A stretch of DNA of 8,257 nt from Alphaproteobacteria bacterium. GTDB taxonomy: Bacteria > Pseudomonadota > Alphaproteobacteria > Acetobacterales > Acetobacteraceae. The stretch spans positions 1-8,257 of the forward strand of contig JAMFRY010000009.1 of NCBI GenBank assembly GCA_026225015.1, read 5' to 3'. The notes beneath the pieces are model-generated. The model was given only the letters and a program-made list of their open reading frames with translations, was not told the origin of the DNA and made no database searches. Made by a program: the position numbers and the translations under genes. This document shows, in pieces, positions 6,221 to 8,257 of the stretch (within the stretch, counting starts at the first letter, position 1; the number at the start of each line of letters is the position of its first letter).

Positions 6221-6299
6221 CTGGGCCGGCAAAGGGGCAATCCGATGGCTACAATATGGTGCGGCTGTGGCCATCCGTGCAGTCCCTGCGCCGGCCCAG
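6221..6299. other. Long imperfect hairpin in the lipoprotein-mreB spacer
   Basis: CTGGGCCGGC (6221-6230) and GCCGGCCCAG (6290-6299) are perfect inverted repeats. Pairing continues inward as AGGG (6233-6236) with CCCT (6284-6287), GCA (6237-6239) with TGC (6278-6280), and ATGGCTAC (6245-6252) with GTGGCCAT (6267-6274), allowing one G-T pair. The apical loop is 14 bases. As RNA it could be the 5' leader of copy 2 (minus strand), the 5' leader of mreB, or a separate small RNA. On the plus strand it would enclose the start of the Cys-rich open frame. Confidence 0.5.
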
Positions 6300-6355
6300 C
6301 ATACTTGCGGGCCGGGGATGCCGGCTGTAAGGCCTGCAACGCCATAAGATGGTGA
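6245..6355 (+). CDS. Possible 36-residue cysteine-rich small protein
   Basis: A short frame with ATG at 6245 and TGA at 6353-6355. I do not recognise the family. It holds six cysteines at 6, 8, 12, 15, 28 and 31, arranged CxC, a histidine at 10, CxxC, a 12-residue gap, and a second CxxC. This pattern suits a metal-binding or disulphide-rich peptide. There is no signal peptide or membrane segment. AAAGGGG (6231-6237) sits 7 bases before the ATG, a fair ribosome-binding site. Against it: codon use is only moderately G/C-rich at third positions (about two thirds), ATA and AGA codons occur, and the region is also strongly self-complementary, which can create such patterns by chance. After the TGA the same frame would continue with another CxC. 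Treat as a candidate, not an established gene. Confidence 0.35.
   Translation: MATIWCGCGHPCSPCAGPAYLRAGDAGCKACNAIRW
6305..6339. other. Second hairpin upstream of mreB
   Basis: TTGCGGGCC (6305-6313) pairs with GGCCTGCAA (6331-6339) over nine positions with one G-T pair and a 17-base loop. It starts 5 bases after the larger hairpin. A third, looser pairing CGCCAT (6340-6345) with ATGGCG (6390-6395) would enclose the rest of the spacer up to the mreB ribosome-binding site. Confidence 0.45.
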
Positions 6356-6422
6356 TCGCCCCCGCCATGCCGCTGCATGATCGCGGTGCATGGCGCTGGA
6401 ATTCATGGCAGGAAGGGTTTGA

Positions 6423-7463
6423 ATGTTTGGTAGAATATTGGGCGTCATGTCCGCCGACATGGCGATTGATCTCGGGACTGCGAATACGCTGGTTTATGTC
6501 AAGGGCAAAGGGATAGTGCTGGCGGAGCCCTCAGTGGTGGCGATTGCCGATGTAAAGGGCCGCAAGCACGTTCTGGCGGTAGGCGAGGAAGCCAAGCAGA
6601 TGCTCGGGCGCACGCCGGGAAATATTTCCGCCATCCGGCCCCTGCGCGATGGTGTGATCGCCGATTTCGAGGTGGCGGAGGAAATGATCAAGCATTTCAT
6701 CCGCAAGGTGCATAACCGCCGCGGTTTTGCCTCGCCGTTGATCATCATTTGCGTGCCTTCCGGCTCCACGGCCGTGGAGCGAAGGGCGATTCAGGAAAGT
6801 GCGGAGAGCGCCGGCGCGCGTAAAGTGCTGCTGATCGAGGAGCCGATGGCTGCGGCGATCGGCGCGGGACTGCCGGTGACCGAGCCCTCCGGTTCGATGG
6901 TGGTGGATATCGGCGGCGGCACGACCGAGGTGGCGGTGATCTCCTTGGGCGGTATCGTCTATGCCCGCTCGGTGCGGGTGGGCGGCGATAAGATGGATGA
7001 GGCGATCATCTCCTATATCCGTCGGGCCTTTAACCTGCTCATCGGCGAGAGCTCGGCCGAGCGAATCAAAATGGATATCGGCGCCGCTTGGATGGACGGC
7101 CCCGGCGATGGCCCGACGCGAACGGTGAAAGGCCGGGATTTGATCAACGGCGTGCCGCGCGAAGTGACGGTGACACAGCGCCAGATTGCGGAGAGTCTGG
7201 CCGAGCCGGTGGGCGCGATCGTGGAAGCGGTGAAGGTGGCGCTGGAAAACACGCCGCCGGAACTGGCCGCCGATATCGTTGATAAAGGCATCATGCTGAC
7301 CGGCGGCGGCGCCATGCTGCACCGGCTGGATGAAGTGCTGCGGGTTTCCACCGGCCTGCCGGTGATGGTGGCGGAAAACCCCCTGCAATGCGTCGCCCTT
7401 GGTACTGGCCGGGCGCTGGAGGAGATCAAGCGTCTGAAGTCGGTGCTTTCCTCGATGTACTAG
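6423..7463 (+). CDS. mreB: Rod shape-determining protein MreB (actin homologue)
   Basis: A 346-residue bacterial actin that forms membrane-bound filaments and directs lateral peptidoglycan synthesis by the elongasome. All nucleotide-binding motifs are visible: phosphate-1 loop DLGTANTLVYVKG (16-28), connect-1 region IEEPMAAAIG (138-147), phosphate-2 loop DIGGGTTEVAV (162-172), the GGDKMDEAI stretch (187-195) and the adenosine motif TGGGAML (293-299). Length is normal. The short N-terminus MFGRILG before the SADMAIDLG start resembles the membrane-binding amphipathic end of family members. ATG at 6423 has AGGAAGG (6410-6416) 6 bases upstream. mreC and mreD, the usual next genes, do not follow; the downstream gene is on the opposite strand and shares its stop. 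It is therefore probably transcribed alone, from the spacer shared with the lipoprotein gene. Confidence 0.97.
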   Translation: MFGRILGVMSADMAIDLGTANTLVYVKGKGIVLAEPSVVAIADVKGRKHVLAVGEEAKQMLGRTPGNISAIRPLRDGVIADFEVAEEMIKHFIRKVHNRRGFASPLIIICVPSGSTAVERRAIQESAESAGARKVLLIEEPMAAAIGAGLPVTEPSGSMVVDIGGGTTEVAVISLGGIVYARSVRVGGDKMDEAIISYIRRAFNLLIGESSAERIKMDIGAAWMDGPGDGPTRTVKGRDLINGVPREVTVTQRQIAESLAEPVGAIVEAVKVALENTPPELAADIVDKGIMLTGGGAMLHRLDEVLRVSTGLPVMVAENPLQCVALGTGRALEEIKRLKSVLSSMY

Positions 7464-8011
7464 GCGGCGGCGCTGGCGGCGGCGGCATATCGGGCGGCCG
7501 CCTTGTCCGTCTGCAATTTGTCGAGTTCGAGGTTGTTGAGCACGTCGGCACCTTGCAGCGCACCGAGTTTGAGCTCGCCGCCCGCGGCGCTAACCCCATA
7601 GGCGGCAAGCTGTGAGGCTGACCAAGGGGAGGCGTTTTCGGCTTTAGCGGGTTTTGCAGCCGCTTCGGCCGTGCTTGTTTGTTGCGCCACCTCGGTTTCG
7701 GCGGGGTGCAAGCCATGAATCCCGATTTTCGCCAGCATTGCGACGCCAATTTTCTCGGGGTCCATTCCGGTTATTTTTTCTCCGACCAGTTCGCCGATAT
7801 TCATCGCAACCCCGATGGGTCCGGCGATCAGCCCGCTGACCAGCATCGACCCGGCATCACGAACCGGCTCCGGTATGACATCGCCGGTAATGGCGCGGTA
7901 GATGGTGCCGATGACGGGAATATATTGCAGCGGGTTCAGCTCCGAGAGGAACGTTTGGAAGCGTGAGTGATGCTGCGCGGGGGCTGGGTTCGACACGGCG
8001 GCGGGTGACAA
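7460..8011 (-). CDS. Uncharacterised conserved protein
   Basis: A 183-residue protein I cannot assign to a named family, though the block FLSELNPLQYIPVIGTIYRA (21-40) followed by ITGDVIPEPVRDAGSMLVSG (41-60) reminds me of hypothetical proteins in Acetobacteraceae and relatives. Residues 55-72 are Gly/Ile/Val-rich and weakly hydrophobic; residues 105-130 are Ala/Lys/Glu/Thr-rich and probably disordered; the end is poly-Ala. No signal peptide or catalytic motif is seen. The start is problematic. TTG at 8011 has a poor ribosome-binding site, while a good CCAGGAG (complement at 8084-8090) lies upstream in the open frame with only ATC (8074) or ATA (8071) codons at suitable spacing. The true protein may be about 20 residues longer. 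It converges on mreB with a 4-base overlap. Confidence 0.75.
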   Translation of the reverse strand: MSPAAVSNPAPAQHHSRFQTFLSELNPLQYIPVIGTIYRAITGDVIPEPVRDAGSMLVSGLIAGPIGVAMNIGELVGEKITGMDPEKIGVAMLAKIGIHGLHPAETEVAQQTSTAEAAAKPAKAENASPWSASQLAAYGVSAAGGELKLGALQGADVLNNLELDKLQTDKAAARYAAAASAAA

Positions 8012-8142
8012 GGTGAGCGCACTTGCGGCCGGCCTTGCATTGATCGGCGTTGCGTTGCGGCCGGTATCTATGATTGCGGCGTTCTCCTGGGTCAGCGCGC
8101 ATTAGGCGCCGCAAAACTTAACAACGCGTGAGGCTGGGGACT

Positions 8143-8187
8143 ACGCTATTGGGACACGGCATTGAAAATGCCGTGTCCCAATAGCGT
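8143..8187. repeat. Perfect 21-bp inverted repeat with GAA loop
   Basis: Positions 8143-8163 and 8167-8187 are exact reverse complements with a 3-base loop. The arms start ACGCTATTGGGACACGG. No U-run follows on either strand. The length and perfection imply a very stable hairpin: a transcription terminator or barrier, an RNA processing site, or a dispersed repeat. Confidence 0.75.
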
Positions 8188-8195
8188 TACATTTA

Positions 8196-8222
8196 GCGCG
8201 CGCCGCCCACCAACCCGCGCGC
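8196..8222. repeat. G/C-only 7-bp hairpin between two larger hairpins
   Basis: GCGCGCG (8196-8202) and CGCGCGC (8216-8222) pair around a 13-base loop. The stem is simple-sequence and could be chance in G/C-rich DNA, but it exactly fills the gap between the flanking perfect repeats, with the third hairpin starting at the next base. Confidence 0.4.
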
Positions 8223-8254
8223 AGTACCCTGCGTCATGAATGACGCAGGGTACT
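8223..8254. repeat. Perfect 15-bp inverted repeat at the right edge
   Basis: AGTACCCTGCGTCAT (8223-8237) and ATGACGCAGGGTACT (8240-8254) are exact reverse complements around GA. Its apex (CAT-GA-ATG) resembles the apex of the 8143-8187 hairpin (CATT-GAA-AATG), although the stems differ. The gene to the right is out of view, so it could be that gene's terminator or leader. Confidence 0.75.
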
Positions 8255-8257
8255 AGA

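Noticed and set aside
6190..6378. N-terminal extension of lipoprotein copy 2 to 140 residues
   Set aside because: It would place the signal peptide and lipobox in the middle of the protein, while a perfect AGGAGG precedes the internal ATG at 6189.
6531..7388. A 285-residue minus-strand frame inside mreB
   Set aside because: It is the complement of a strongly conserved gene and is His/Arg-rich with no domain features.
1..8257. CRISPR array, tRNA or rRNA genes, transposase
   Set aside because: I saw no regularly spaced repeats, no cloverleaf-like tRNA sequence, no extended rRNA similarity and no transposase-like protein on either strand.

Overview
The window looks like a chromosomal segment of an alphaproteobacterium, most likely of the Acetobacteraceae (Acidocella/Acidiphilium type). 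This rests on a class I lysyl-tRNA synthetase tail, high G+C with G/C-rich third codon positions, an alphaproteobacterial-style LeuA and MreB, a Flp-type pilin, and an A/T-rich AAAAGTCTTTTTGC intergenic motif that I recall from that family. The family assignment is from memory and was not checked by a search.

Layout. Positions 1-194 hold the C-terminus of class I lysyl-tRNA synthetase. After a short A/T-rich palindromic spacer comes a two-gene unit: an integral membrane protein of the UPF0104/LPG-synthase-TM (YbhN-like) family (266-1258) and an NAD(P)-dependent aldehyde dehydrogenase (1258-2646), whose start and stop codons overlap by one base. A small Flp/Fap pilin follows (2734-2916), then a 248-base spacer with a strong palindrome, then leuA (3165-4739). 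A VapB/VapC-type toxin-antitoxin pair (4804-5437) lies directly behind leuA, with its own promoter and an operator-like inverted repeat. Two paralogous glycine-zipper lipoproteins are on the minus strand (5571-5807 and 5956-6189). A 233-base divergent spacer separates them from mreB (6423-7463). The last gene (7460-8011, minus) is an uncharacterised protein that converges on mreB so tightly that the two stop codons share one CTAG. The right end (8143-8254) is a tight series of three hairpins.

How the genes relate. Most are housekeeping or envelope functions: translation (lysK), leucine biosynthesis (leuA), cell shape (mreB), membrane lipids (UPF0104), outer-membrane lipoproteins and a pilin. 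The toxin-antitoxin pair and the duplicated lipoproteins look like accessory cargo between leuA and mreB. mreC and mreD do not follow mreB.

The most interesting unexplained region is 6221-6355. It contains a long imperfect hairpin, a second hairpin, and a possible 36-residue protein with six cysteines whose ribosome-binding site and start codon lie inside the first hairpin. The three-hairpin block at the right end and the palindrome ahead of leuA are the other signals not explained by ordinary gene content.
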